Notes: generated by a model from the letters alone, not told the origin. 29,195 bases of DNA from Duncaniella sp. (GCF_029054785.1 NZ_JAIDEN010000124.1:1-29195); one strand, 5' to 3'. Shown: positions 16,709 through 25,876, numbered from the stretch's first letter. Numbers and translations are program-made.

Positions 16709-18016
16709 TCAGAGATCGAAGAAGGTCTTGAAAGCCGTGAGCGTATAGGCATGGTCTTTCACGGCCATTGTCTCGCGGATCGAGTGCATGGCCCAGATAG
16801 CCTCGCCCATGTCAACACCGCGAAGGTCGATCTGCGAAGTCAGGATATTGCCGAGAGTCGAGCCTCCGGCCACATCGCTGTGGTTGACAAAATACTGGCA
16901 GGGCACTCCGGCCTTGTCGCAGATCGAGCGGAACACGGCTGCCGACTCGGCATCCGTCATGTACTTGCAGTTGGCGTTGATCTTTATGACAGGGCCGCCG
17001 CCGACAACAGGGTGGTTCGTCGGATCATATTTTTCCGAATAGTTCGGGTGGAAGGCATGGGCATTGTCTGCCGAGATCATGAACGAGCGGTCGATCGAAC
17101 GCAGATAGTCCTCCTCACTGCCACCAAGACAGCTGACAATGCGGCGCAGCAGCTGGGCCAGAACAGGAGAAGCCGCCCCCTGCTTTGTTCCGGATCCGGT
17201 CTCTTCGTTGTCAAACACGGCCATCACACGGGTCTGGGCAGTCGACGATGTCTCCAGCAGAGCTGTCATCGCGCCGTGGACCATGCTGAGATCGTCCAGA
17301 CGTCCCGAAGTCAGGAATTCATTGTCAAGCCCTACGAGGCAGGCCGGTGTAGTGTCGAAAAGCGAGAGATCGAAGTCAAGAATGTCGTCCACACGGCATC
17401 CGAGCGCCTCGGCCACTGTCCGCAGCAGCAGATTGTCCTTCTCGGCTGCGTCTTTCACTATCGCAATGACCGGAAGCATGTCTTTCTGCTTCGACAGCGG
17501 ATTGCCTTCATTGACGGCCCGGTTGAAATGGATGGCGAGATGAGGGATCGTGAGCAGCGGACGGTCGAATTTCAGGATCTCCGTGCGCGGATGCAGCGGA
17601 TCTTCACCGCGAAGCACCACACGTCCGGCAACCGAAAGCGGACGGTCAAACCAGGTGTAGAGGATCGGCCCTCCGTAGACTTCGACATTCAGCCGGACCA
17701 CACCGCCCTCACTGAGCATCTCGGCATTAGGCTTGATGCGCAGACAGGGAGAATCGGAATGGGCCGAAATGATGCGGAAACCGGCCGCAGGCCCACCGGT
17801 CGTCACCGTGAAAGCAAAAATCGCACTCGAATTTTTGACCAGATAATACTTTCCACCCGGCTCAAGCTCCCAGCTTGCGGCAGGATCGAGCTGTTTAAAA
17901 CCGTTCTCGTCAAGATGGCGTCTGACAGTCTTCACAGCTAAAAAATTGACGGGACTTTCGTTGAGGAACTCCATGAGGTTCCGTGCGGTGACTTTGATAT
18001 CTTCCATGTCTTTCAT
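16709..18016 (-). CDS. apeB: M18 family aminopeptidase
   Basis: The 435-residue protein has the M18 zinc site: HSDSP with His86, a later Asp in GRLDDLSMVHG (about 238-248), the catalytic pair in NEETGSG (Glu271/272), Asp317 in ISADNAHAFHP, and His379 in NHSDVAGGSTLG. These enzymes are cytoplasmic dizinc aminopeptidases that prefer acidic N-terminal residues and form large oligomers. There is no signal peptide. A second ATG three codons in is an alternative start. The gene heads a minus-strand unit with the membrane protein and glycosyltransferase genes. Its leader carries a hairpin copy of the boundary repeat and a -7 box at 18083. Confidence 0.94.
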   Translation of the reverse strand: MKDMEDIKVTARNLMEFLNESPVNFLAVKTVRRHLDENGFKQLDPAASWELEPGGKYYLVKNSSAIFAFTVTTGGPAAGFRIISAHSDSPCLRIKPNAEMLSEGGVVRLNVEVYGGPILYTWFDRPLSVAGRVVLRGEDPLHPRTEILKFDRPLLTIPHLAIHFNRAVNEGNPLSKQKDMLPVIAIVKDAAEKDNLLLRTVAEALGCRVDDILDFDLSLFDTTPACLVGLDNEFLTSGRLDDLSMVHGAMTALLETSSTAQTRVMAVFDNEETGSGTKQGAASPVLAQLLRRIVSCLGGSEEDYLRSIDRSFMISADNAHAFHPNYSEKYDPTNHPVVGGGPVIKINANCKYMTDAESAAVFRSICDKAGVPCQYFVNHSDVAGGSTLGNILTSQIDLRGVDMGEAIWAMHSIRETMAVKDHAYTLTAFKTFFDL

Positions 18017-18046
18017 GATAGGGGGTTAATTTCCAGGAATCACTTA

Positions 18047-18071
18047 AGAGGTTGTGCAGAAACAAACTCTC
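18047..18071. repeat. Palindromic boundary repeat in the M18 leader
   Basis: AGAGGTTGT (18047-18055) pairs with ACAAACTCT (18063-18071), with one mismatch. It lies between the -7 box and the M18 start codon, so it would be in the 5' leader RNA. Confidence 0.55.
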
Positions 18072-18082
18072 AGTGCTTTGGC

Positions 18083-18090
18083 AAATTTAC
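18083..18090 (-). promoter_or_regulatory. -7 box of the M18 operon
   Basis: TAAATTTG on the minus strand fits TAnnTTTG, about 66 bases before the start at 18016. No clear -33 box. Confidence 0.5.
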
Positions 18091-18142
18091 AATTTATTCA
18101 TGAGATTTTTCTACTATGGCGGAATTTCTCACGATTTTTCAC

Positions 18143-18150
18143 TAAATTTG
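18143..18150 (+). promoter_or_regulatory. -7 box of the GH31 gene
   Basis: TAAATTTG on the plus strand fits TAnnTTTG, 52 bases before the GH31 start. It is divergent from the M18 box 53 bases away. Confidence 0.5.
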
Positions 18151-18202
18151 TGCGTCTATAAACCTTAACGACATCACATTAAATTATATCACAAACCTCT
18201 CT

Positions 18203-20458
18203 ATGACTTTCCGATCACTAATGTCAGCCGTCATGGCTTTCGGCGCTCTGACACTCGCCGCCGACACCAGGACCAACGCAGGCTCAGCCTATCTGCTCAG
18301 CCAGACAGTCGACGTCAGCAAGGATTTCGCCGACTTCACCAATACCTACTTCTTCGCCGACTCCCTCGCAACGTTCGACCCCTCGACGGGCTGCGGCACC
18401 ATCTGCTGGAAACGTCAGCAACTCATGCCACGTCAGGCCTTCAACGCCAACACCTATCTCCACCAGCCACTGAAAAGCCTCGACTTCCCCGACACGGCAT
18501 ATCCGCAGGACCCTCAGCTCGGCTTCAGCATCGAACCGGTCAACGCCCGCACCCTGCGCCTGCGCATCCACACTTCACCAGTCACTCCCGCCGAGGCCGA
18601 CTCGCTGTCGCCCATGCTTGCAGGGCCTGTCGGGAAAGACGCTTCCGAATGGAAAATCCGGCGCGAGGGCGCAGACATTGTCTGCACTTCGCCCAACGGC
18701 TCCCTGCGCATCAAGGCCGATCCCTGGCGCATTGTCATCCTTGACAAGAACGGCTGCGAGCTCAGCCGCACACGCACCTGGAGCGACAACGATTCGACCC
18801 AGATCAAAGTCCCCCCGTTCAGCTTCATCAAACGCGGATCCGACAACTCCCGCTCGATCAACCCCGTCTTCTCCCTGACTCCCGGCGAACGCATCTACGG
18901 ACTCGGCGAAGGTCCGGGCGCGCTTGACAAAGTCGGTCAGAAACTCAATCTCTTCGTCACAGATCCGCAAGGCCCCGAAAGCCCCGACATGTACAAGCCG
19001 ATCCCATTCTTCTTCAGCAACCTGGGCTACGGCATGTTTATCCACACCTCCGCACCGCTGACAGCCGACGTAGGCCAGAGCTACATAGGTGCCAACAAAC
19101 TGTTCATGGCCGACGAAGACCTCGACCTCTTCATCATGTGGGGCAGCCCCAAAGAAATCCTGAGCGAATACACAGCCCTGAGCGGACGTCCTGAGATGCC
19201 GCCGCTGTGGAGTTTCGGCACATGGATGAGCCGCATCAGCTACTTCACCGAAGACGAAGGCCGCGATGTCGCCGCCAAACTGCGCGAAAACCGCATCCCC
19301 GCCGATGTCATACACTTCGACACCGGCTGGTTTGACGTTGACTGGCAGTGTGACTACGAATTCTCCCCCGAACGCTTCAAGAATCCGCGCAAAATGATAG
19401 CCGACCTGGCAAAACAGGGCTTCCACATCTGTCTGTGGCAACTCCCCTACTTTGTCCCCGGCAATAAATACTTCCCCGAACTCGTCAGCAAAGGTCTTGC
19501 CGTCAGAAACGGTCGCGGCACACTACCCTATGAAGACGCCGTGCTTGATTTCACCAATCCTGAAACCGTCAGCTGGTATCAGTCCAAACTCGCCTCTCTG
19601 CTTGAGATGGGCGTTGGCGCCATCAAGGTCGACTTCGGCGAGGCCGCGCCGCTCGACGGACTCTATGCCAACGGCCGCAGCGGGCTTTACGAACACAATC
19701 TCTATCCCGTGCGCTACAACAAAGCCGTGGCCGATGTCACCCGCCGCGTCAAAGGCGACAACATCATCTGGGCCCGCTCGGCCTGGGCCGGATCACAGCG
19801 CTATCCCCTCCACTGGGGCGGCGATGCCGCAAGCACCAACACCGGCATGCTCGGCACCCTCCGCGCCGGACTCTCTCTCGGCCTGAGCGGCTTCTGCTTC
19901 TGGAGCCATGACATGGGCGGCTTCGTCACCTCCACACCCGAATCACTCTACCGCCGCTGGCTCCCGATGGGCTTCCTCTCGTCCCACACCCGCGCCCACG
20001 GAGCACCTCCGACCGAACCCTGGCTCTATGAAAACCCGGACTTCACCGACTATTTCCGCCGCTGCGCCGAACTGAAATACTCACTGATGCCCTACATCGA
20101 GGAGCAGGCCAAAGAATGCACGGCCAACGGATGGCCGATGCTGCGCGCCCTGCTTGTCGAGTTCCCCGACGATCCGGGAGCGTGGATGGTTGAAGACCAG
20201 TATATGTTCGGCTCGGACATCCTTGTGGCCCCGCTCCTGACCGAGGCCGACAGCCGCAACGTCTACCTGCCCGCCGGACAGAACTGGAAAGACTATCAGA
20301 CCGGAAAGACCTACACTCCGGGCTGGCACCGCATCGCAGCCGACAGCCCCATCAAATGCAACATCCTCGTCCGTGAAGGAGCCAAAATCCCCACCGTGGC
20401 TCCCGCGCAGTCAACCTCGGCAATCGACCGCTCCACCCTGCGCGTGACCAAGTACTGA
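18203..20458 (+). CDS. GH31 family glycosidase, likely alpha-xylosidase type, exported
   Basis: The 751-residue protein has a signal peptide of about 20 residues and the GH31 plan: an N-terminal beta domain, a TIM barrel from about 335 to 640, and a C-terminal beta domain. IKVDFGE holds the nucleophile Asp477 and HWGGDA the acid/base Asp541. SFGTWMSR, IHTS and FWSHDMGGF resemble the YicI-type alpha-xylosidase branch more than alpha-glucosidases. It should remove alpha-linked xylose or glucose from oligosaccharides in the periplasm. No SusC/SusD pair or other glycosidase lies nearby, so it is a lone gene rather than part of a polysaccharide locus. Substrate choice within GH31 is inferred only from motif likeness. 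Confidence 0.9.
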   Translation: MTFRSLMSAVMAFGALTLAADTRTNAGSAYLLSQTVDVSKDFADFTNTYFFADSLATFDPSTGCGTICWKRQQLMPRQAFNANTYLHQPLKSLDFPDTAYPQDPQLGFSIEPVNARTLRLRIHTSPVTPAEADSLSPMLAGPVGKDASEWKIRREGADIVCTSPNGSLRIKADPWRIVILDKNGCELSRTRTWSDNDSTQIKVPPFSFIKRGSDNSRSINPVFSLTPGERIYGLGEGPGALDKVGQKLNLFVTDPQGPESPDMYKPIPFFFSNLGYGMFIHTSAPLTADVGQSYIGANKLFMADEDLDLFIMWGSPKEILSEYTALSGRPEMPPLWSFGTWMSRISYFTEDEGRDVAAKLRENRIPADVIHFDTGWFDVDWQCDYEFSPERFKNPRKMIADLAKQGFHICLWQLPYFVPGNKYFPELVSKGLAVRNGRGTLPYEDAVLDFTNPETVSWYQSKLASLLEMGVGAIKVDFGEAAPLDGLYANGRSGLYEHNLYPVRYNKAVADVTRRVKGDNIIWARSAWAGSQRYPLHWGGDAASTNTGMLGTLRAGLSLGLSGFCFWSHDMGGFVTSTPESLYRRWLPMGFLSSHTRAHGAPPTEPWLYENPDFTDYFRRCAELKYSLMPYIEEQAKECTANGWPMLRALLVEFPDDPGAWMVEDQYMFGSDILVAPLLTEADSRNVYLPAGQNWKDYQTGKTYTPGWHRIAADSPIKCNILVREGAKIPTVAPAQSTSAIDRSTLRVTKY

Positions 20459-20624
20459 CCCGATTCCGTAAAAAACGGGGGCAATGCAGAAAAGCGGTTG
20501 TTTTGCAAAGATACAACACCCGGCCCCCGGAATAGTGCGATAATACGGAGACACCCCATCCGGGGCGGCCGCCCGGCAGGACGGATTCCGGATGGCTGCG
20601 CGGATGATGACATCCACAGAACAG

Positions 20625-20671
20625 AAACCGGGCCTTGAAAGCGCGTTGAATCCGCTTTCAAGGCCCGGTTT
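20625..20671. terminator. Bidirectional terminator between GH31 and LRR genes
   Basis: A perfect 19-bp stem (20625-20643 with 20653-20671) has a 9-base loop. AAA and TTT close the ends, so the T-run is short, but stem length and the convergent position support a terminator. The 166 bases before it hold no gene. Confidence 0.8.
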
Positions 20672-20698
20672 GTATGGTATGTGTGATCAGATTTCAGA

Positions 20699-23600
20699 TC
20701 ACTTCACAAGAACTTTGGTGACACTGCTGCCTCGGCGAACAATGTAGATGCCGGGGGCAAGGCCTTCAGTCGAATCGCCGAGCCTGATGCCGTTGATCGA
20801 ATAGACTTCCACAGGACCGTCTACAACCACATCGGCCACCGGAACATCAATGCCCGACTCATCAGAGCCGTTGACGCCGTAGACAAGTTCAGGCCCGTCG
20901 GCATAGAGCGTAGAGGCGATGATGCGGCATCCGCCCTCGTCAGCTCCTTTGCGGACGGTCACAAGACCATTGTTGTCAACGGTAGCGACAGCCGGATTGG
21001 TAGAGCGCCAGAAAATCTGAGGCAAGGTGGCATCTGCGGGCCACACCTTGGCCGACAGCTGGATGCGGTCGCCGGGCTCTCCGCTGATGCTTGTCTCGCC
21101 GTCGCCGTCTATGCGCCGGGCCACAGTCATCGAATAGCCTGTGAAACGGTCCCAGCAGGTATAGGCATCATAATAGGCATCGATCACATCCTGACCGCCC
21201 TGCAGATAGAGCTTCGCGCTGTAGTCGCTGAAGGCAGTGTAGGGCGCTGTCGGGGGCTTCTGAGCGGTAATCGCCACAGATTCCACATTCGCGCTGCCGG
21301 CAAAAGCATTTTCGCCGATAGCCTCTACTCCGCAGCCGATAATCACTGATTTTAAATTATTGTTACTGAATGCATACGCACCGATAGAGCGCACAGATGA
21401 TGGAATCACGACTTCATGCAGCATTCCGGCTCCATGGAAAGCGTAAGATTCAATCGACTCCAAGCCACTGCCCAATGTCAGACTCGCAAGATTACTGCAT
21501 ACGGAGAACCTGCCATCCGGAATGACCTTTACAAGGTTGCCTATGACAAGGGTCTTAAGTACACCCGGATAGCCGGTAACATTTCCATCCCAGTCACGGC
21601 CTATATACATGGAGCTTAAACGGGCTCTCGTATCCGGGGTCGAAATGTAATTATAATATCCAAAAACATACTGCCCAAACGATATCGGCTCAGTCGAATC
21701 TTCAATCCGTAATTCCGTCAGAGACTTGCAGGCAGCAAACGCCTCATCGCCGACTGTCATTACTGCAGCAGGAATGCTTACGGAGCGCAGGCCTGAGCCA
21801 TAAAACGCTTTCGCCTCAATGCTCTGCACGGACTCAGGAATTTCAACCGATTCCAGAGCCGTGCAATCCTTGAAAGCACCACGGCAGATGATCTCAATCG
21901 AAGCACGCGGATTTATAGTCAGCTCTTTCAGCCAGGAACAGCCACTGAATGCCTCCGGACCGATCACCTTGACATAATAGCGGCGGGGATTGTCAGGATC
22001 TGACATATCTGTCACTCGTTCAGGTATAGTGGCACTGGTTATTCCTTTTGACACAACACCGGCAAGTATGGCTGCCGGTTTCTCCGGATCGTCATTGACA
22101 AGTCTATATCTGAATATACCGTCGTCAATGCTTGTGTGAGACATATCTACACCACCGGCATTTATGGATTTGAAATTATTCCAGTCAGTTAAAATATAGT
22201 CAAGAATTGTACCTTCAGGGACTTCAAGCACAGCATCAGAATATGTATTTGAATTCCATACCGAATATTCCATAAGCGGAGGCACAGGATTCAGCACCTT
22301 TATTTCTGTAATCTTACTGTCTATCGGATATTGATAACCCATATTGGTATCATAACAATAAAATGCTTTATACCCGATTGATTCCACTGACTTGCCAAGG
22401 CAGACAGAGGTCAATGCTCCACAACTTGAGAATGCCGATTCTCCGATTGTCCTGACAGAATCAGGGATGACAAGCGAAGTCAGACTACTACAGCCTGAGA
22501 ACGCAGATTCTCCAATTGTTTCTACCGATTCGCCGATTTTCAACGATTCCAGTTTTGTACAATCTGAGAATGCACTAATTCCGATTGTTTCCACTGACTT
22601 GCCAAGGCAGACAGAGGTCAATGCTCCACAATTTAAGAATGCCAATTCTCCGATTGTCCTGACTGAATCAGGGATGACAAGCGAAGTCAGACTACTACAG
22701 CCTGAGAACGCAGATTTTCCAATTGTTTCTACCGATTCGCCGATTTTCAACGATTCCAGTTTTGTACAATCTGAGAATGCACTAATTCCGATTGTTTCTA
22801 CCGATTTGCCGATATTTAACGATACAAGATTATTACATCCTGAGAATACACTATCGGCAATTGATTTTATACTATCTCCGATTGAAAGTGATTTTAATAT
22901 CTTTTTATCCTTAAACGGCAAAGGCCTATTCCCTGTCTCCAGATTTCTACCATAGTGCAGCTTTTCTAATGGGGAGGTACTAAACATATAACCATCGAAC
23001 TCTTTATAATAATTACCAACCACTACCAAAGGAGTTTCTCCATCTTGAATAGTCAGCTCTTTCAGGCTGCTGCAGTCTCCAAACGTATAACACTCAATTG
23101 TTGTGACCGTATTCGGTATAGTCATTGATGTCAGGCCACTACATCCGTAGAACGCATATTCCCCAATTGTTGTGACTCCACTCGGTATAGTTATTGATGT
23201 CAGGCCGCTGCATCCGGAAAACGCACTACCCCCAATTGTTTGAACTGAATTTGGAATTGTTATTGATGTCAGGCTGCTGCAGCCACAAAACGCATATTCC
23301 CCAATTGTTGTGACTCCACTCGGTATAGTTATTGATGTCAGGCCACTGCATCCGAAAAACGCAGTACCCCCAATTGTTTGAACTGAATTTGGAATTGTTA
23401 TTGATGTCAGGCCACTGCATCCGAAAAACGCATGACTCCCAATTGTTTGAACTGAATTTGGAAGCGCTATTTCTCCTTTTTTAGATGGAAGACACATATT
23501 GACACTCGACATATCTTTGGAATAGACAATATCATCAACACATATAAAATTCGGATTATCTTCATCAATAATGAACTCTTCCAGAGCGCTGCATCCATAA

Positions 23601-24037
23601 AAAGCCTCTTCTATCAGGCTAACTGATTTCCCAATTTTCACAGATTCAAGCTTGGAGCAGTGAGTAAATGCAGAGAGACCTATTCCAATAACTGAATCCG
23701 GTATGACCACCGAAGTCAGACTATTACAGCGAGAAAATGCTCGTTGATAAATGTAGTTAAGAGTTTTAGGCAAGCTTATAGAGGTAATCGAACTGCCAGT
23801 GAAAGCTTCACCATAAATCGCATCTACTATATATTGTTTCCCGGACGTATAAACCGTATCAGGAATTATCACATCTCCGCTTGCGCTTGGATTTTTATAT
23901 ACTGCTGCAGTTCCCGGAAGTCCGTCTGCCGGCTCATATAAAATATACCTAATGCCATCATATTCAATAATTGGATTGGCACTGCTTGCCGACAAACCGG
24001 AAATTATTGTCAGCAATAGCAAAATTATCTTTTTCAT
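20699..24037 (-). CDS. BspA-like leucine-rich-repeat surface protein with Ig-like and T9SS-type tail
   Basis: I start at the ATG at 24037 (1112 residues), which opens the signal peptide MKKIILLLLTIISGLSASSA. The frame runs upstream but there overlaps the next gene. Residues about 75-960 are many copies of the 23-residue LRR_5 repeat, with consensus like LTSITIPNSVQTIGGSAFSGCSG split over units. Residues about 985-1045 resemble a bacterial Ig-like (Big_2) domain. The last 40 residues, with VYSINGIRLG, LAPGIYIVRRG and VTKVLVK, resemble type A sorting domains of the type IX system. The protein should be exported and fixed to or released from the surface. Similar BspA proteins bind host matrix or other bacteria. 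Two sets of near-identical DNA repeats lie in the gene. Confidence 0.88.
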   Translation of the reverse strand: MKKIILLLLTIISGLSASSANPIIEYDGIRYILYEPADGLPGTAAVYKNPSASGDVIIPDTVYTSGKQYIVDAIYGEAFTGSSITSISLPKTLNYIYQRAFSRCNSLTSVVIPDSVIGIGLSAFTHCSKLESVKIGKSVSLIEEAFYGCSALEEFIIDEDNPNFICVDDIVYSKDMSSVNMCLPSKKGEIALPNSVQTIGSHAFFGCSGLTSITIPNSVQTIGGTAFFGCSGLTSITIPSGVTTIGEYAFCGCSSLTSITIPNSVQTIGGSAFSGCSGLTSITIPSGVTTIGEYAFYGCSGLTSMTIPNTVTTIECYTFGDCSSLKELTIQDGETPLVVVGNYYKEFDGYMFSTSPLEKLHYGRNLETGNRPLPFKDKKILKSLSIGDSIKSIADSVFSGCNNLVSLNIGKSVETIGISAFSDCTKLESLKIGESVETIGKSAFSGCSSLTSLVIPDSVRTIGELAFLNCGALTSVCLGKSVETIGISAFSDCTKLESLKIGESVETIGESAFSGCSSLTSLVIPDSVRTIGESAFSSCGALTSVCLGKSVESIGYKAFYCYDTNMGYQYPIDSKITEIKVLNPVPPLMEYSVWNSNTYSDAVLEVPEGTILDYILTDWNNFKSINAGGVDMSHTSIDDGIFRYRLVNDDPEKPAAILAGVVSKGITSATIPERVTDMSDPDNPRRYYVKVIGPEAFSGCSWLKELTINPRASIEIICRGAFKDCTALESVEIPESVQSIEAKAFYGSGLRSVSIPAAVMTVGDEAFAACKSLTELRIEDSTEPISFGQYVFGYYNYISTPDTRARLSSMYIGRDWDGNVTGYPGVLKTLVIGNLVKVIPDGRFSVCSNLASLTLGSGLESIESYAFHGAGMLHEVVIPSSVRSIGAYAFSNNNLKSVIIGCGVEAIGENAFAGSANVESVAITAQKPPTAPYTAFSDYSAKLYLQGGQDVIDAYYDAYTCWDRFTGYSMTVARRIDGDGETSISGEPGDRIQLSAKVWPADATLPQIFWRSTNPAVATVDNNGLVTVRKGADEGGCRIIASTLYADGPELVYGVNGSDESGIDVPVADVVVDGPVEVYSINGIRLGDSTEGLAPGIYIVRRGSSVTKVLVK
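22384..22797 (-). repeat. Two tandem 207-bp units in the LRR gene
   Basis: The sequence from 22384 repeats from 22591 at a 207-base distance, equal to three 23-residue LRR units. The two 69-residue products differ at only about four positions, which suggests a recent duplication. Confidence 0.85.
23110..23460 (-). repeat. 138-bp tandem units in the LRR gene
   Basis: CGGTATAGTTATTGATGTCA starts at 23183 and again at 23321, 138 bases apart, equal to two LRR units. Closely matching units extend on both sides. Confidence 0.8.
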
Positions 24038-24066
24038 ATACTGGTTTTTTGATTGTTTTTTCGGTT

Positions 24067-25299
24067 TTAATTGTTCTGCTGAGATCGTTGGGATGTCTTG
24101 CTGATCTGCTTGCGGCTGTTGTGAATGTGCAGCATGGCATCGATATTGTAGAACGACAATATGCGCAGAGTCTCGCTGTGCAGGCCGGGCAGCAGGGGCT
24201 CGATCTGCGGCCAAAGCTTGCCGAGCTGGGCTACAGTGGTTCGGGGAGTCACTCCAAGAGCCTTCAGTGCCTGCATGGCCTGCAGTCCGGGGGCCAGACG
24301 GCGCAGAATCTCCTGCATCTCCGGATCATGGTCAAGGTCGATCTGCCTAAGCGTAAAGACACCGGTCATCGGGCACCAGGCCTTTGATGAGAAGTCGAAC
24401 GAATAGACCTGATGGATCAACGGATTCTTTTTGGTCGAGCCGAAAAGCTTTATGTAAACGTGGCCTGCACTGTCAATGCCGATCTCGTCAATCGAAGCCA
24501 ATGTATAGGCCCACATTCCGTCGGGCAGGCGGGTGAATCCGCGGGGATCGCTCCGTTCCTCGGCCACATAGAAGAGTATGCGGTCGGTGATAGTTTCAAT
24601 GACATCGTCAATCTCGGCTTTCCACGCGTCCCACCAGGCTTTCTGCGAGAGCGAGAGTCCGGTGGGAGAATTCTGTGCGAAGTCTTCAGCATTGTGGAAG
24701 ATAGACCGCACCGCTTTCAGCGGGAAGGGTACGGTGGTGCCACCCTTGCGCGACTGGGTGACGAGACGCCCGCGGAATTTGCCGCGCACTGACTGCGGAG
24801 CTTTTCCAATGAAGGGGTCAACAGTCGTTTCACGCACCGATATCCAGTGGATTCCGGCAGGCACCGGCGCTATGCCCTGGGGCACCAGGGCGGATGCCGG
24901 CAGCTGCTGCAACTCGGCCTCTTCGGGGAGATCGCCGGAGGCGGCATCGGCTTCATCGTCGGCTTCATCATCGGCCATGAACACTGCATCGGCGTAGTCA
25001 CGGAAACGCCTTAGAGCGGTGAGGCGGTCGGCGAGGGTGCGTTGGTTTTCGCTGTCGGCTGATGATAATAAAACAGTCTCGATAATGCCGTCTATGAGGC
25101 TACGGGCGTATGACGGCGACGGATTTTCTTCAAGCTGTCCGCAGAGCCACTGAAGCAGGTCGGTGTCGGCCGGTAGCTCTTTCAAGCCTGCCGGACGGAG
25201 AGAGCGGATGCGCGACATGGTGCTGTCGGCACTCTGAGGCAACATGCGCCTGCACAGATAGTCTTTAAATCCAACTGCAGAAAAAAGATTGGTCGGCAT
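24067..25299 (-). CDS. Hypothetical protein, 410 residues
   Basis: I do not recognise this protein. It has no signal peptide or membrane span. Residues about 1-112 look helical, and a very acidic stretch (ADDEADDEAD) follows at about 108-120. A mixed domain with WISVRETTVDP and RGRLVTQSRKG comes next, then a region rich in Trp and aromatic residues (KAWWDAWKAE; HVYIKLFGSTKKNP). The C-terminal 40 residues are basic and polar. It ends 29 bases before the start of the LRR gene on the same strand, so the two may share a transcript. It is preceded by a leader of about 440 bases with strong RNA structure. Start and stop look sound and codon use matches the neighbours. Confidence 0.7.
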   Translation of the reverse strand: MPTNLFSAVGFKDYLCRRMLPQSADSTMSRIRSLRPAGLKELPADTDLLQWLCGQLEENPSPSYARSLIDGIIETVLLSSADSENQRTLADRLTALRRFRDYADAVFMADDEADDEADAASGDLPEEAELQQLPASALVPQGIAPVPAGIHWISVRETTVDPFIGKAPQSVRGKFRGRLVTQSRKGGTTVPFPLKAVRSIFHNAEDFAQNSPTGLSLSQKAWWDAWKAEIDDVIETITDRILFYVAEERSDPRGFTRLPDGMWAYTLASIDEIGIDSAGHVYIKLFGSTKKNPLIHQVYSFDFSSKAWCPMTGVFTLRQIDLDHDPEMQEILRRLAPGLQAMQALKALGVTPRTTVAQLGKLWPQIEPLLPGLHSETLRILSFYNIDAMLHIHNSRKQISKTSQRSQQNN

Positions 25300-25750
25300 A
25301 AAGATGTGTGTGTGATTGGTCTGATATATGTCCAGCCGACACCCCTGACGGGACTATGAGAAAAACAAAAAGCGTGGGTGCCGAACAATTGCTCGTCCCA
25401 CATCTTGAGGCTCTGGCATGTGCCCATCATAGTAAGACGAGCAATGTGCAGAGCCCACGCAAATATGCATGCATACGATAGACCAAAGGCAAGACCCCTC
25501 ACAGGGTCACACCTCAGCCATCGGATGCCGATTACATATCCATGAGCATCTACCATTGCATCAGTCCTGACTATGATTTTGAAACTGCCAGATTCCAAGA
25601 TGTCAAGAACAGAAGCGCAAGTAAACGCTTTTTTTCAGTATGTCCTTGCCCACGGCATGGCGCCGGAGCAAGACTGCCTCCCTCCCGCATGACCCACACG
25701 CGCGGGCTCTGCTAAGAAGTTGTATTCAAAACAACCGTTAAGTCGGCATG
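25300..25750 (-). other. Long structured leader of the 410-residue protein gene
   Basis: No gene is supported here; a 138-codon frame at 25182-25598 runs out of phase over the real gene. The stretch holds several stems, including the 25372-25460 element and a hairpin at 25645-25672 (CTTGC/GCAAG outside, CGGC/GCCG inside). GACCC and GGGTC pair near 25492-25508. A degenerate boundary repeat lies at about 25710-25735. The promoter at 25751-25782 would start an RNA covering all of it. Confidence 0.5.
25372..25460. ncRNA. Candidate stem-bubble-stem RNA
   Basis: GCGTGGG (25372-25378) pairs with CCCACGC (25454-25460). After a near-symmetric bubble (10 and 9 bases) TTGCTCGTC (25389-25397) pairs perfectly with GACGAGCAA (25436-25444). 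The apex is 38 bases, with a possible CACAT/ATGTG stem. The shape recalls 6S RNA, but I see no other sign of 6S. It could as well be a leader element of the minus-strand gene. Confidence 0.3.
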
Positions 25751-25782
25751 CAAAATTACAAACAATTCTTAAAAAAGTCAAT
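25751..25782 (-). promoter_or_regulatory. Promoter upstream of the structured leader
   Basis: On the minus strand TAATTTTG (25751-25758) fits the -7 box and ATTG (25779-25782) lies 20 bases upstream as the -33 box. The start codon is about 450 bases downstream. Confidence 0.5.
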
Positions 25783-25876
25783 ATCCCGACAGGGAATTAA
25801 CAGTCCGGATCAATAAAGATTCAGAATAGGCAAAACGCACTAATTGACATAGGCACACCATCCGGAGCGGTAAATC

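Noticed and set aside
16679..17941. 420-codon frame on the plus strand opposite the M18 gene
   Set aside because: It mirrors the M18 gene, whose catalytic motifs are all present; no signature is seen in the antisense product.
18575..19441. 288-codon frame opposite the GH31 gene
   Set aside because: It is a shadow of a GC-rich gene with clear catalytic residues on the other strand.
25182..25598. 138-codon minus-strand frame covering the leader
   Set aside because: It runs out of phase over the start of the 410-residue gene and its sequence comes mostly from stem structures.
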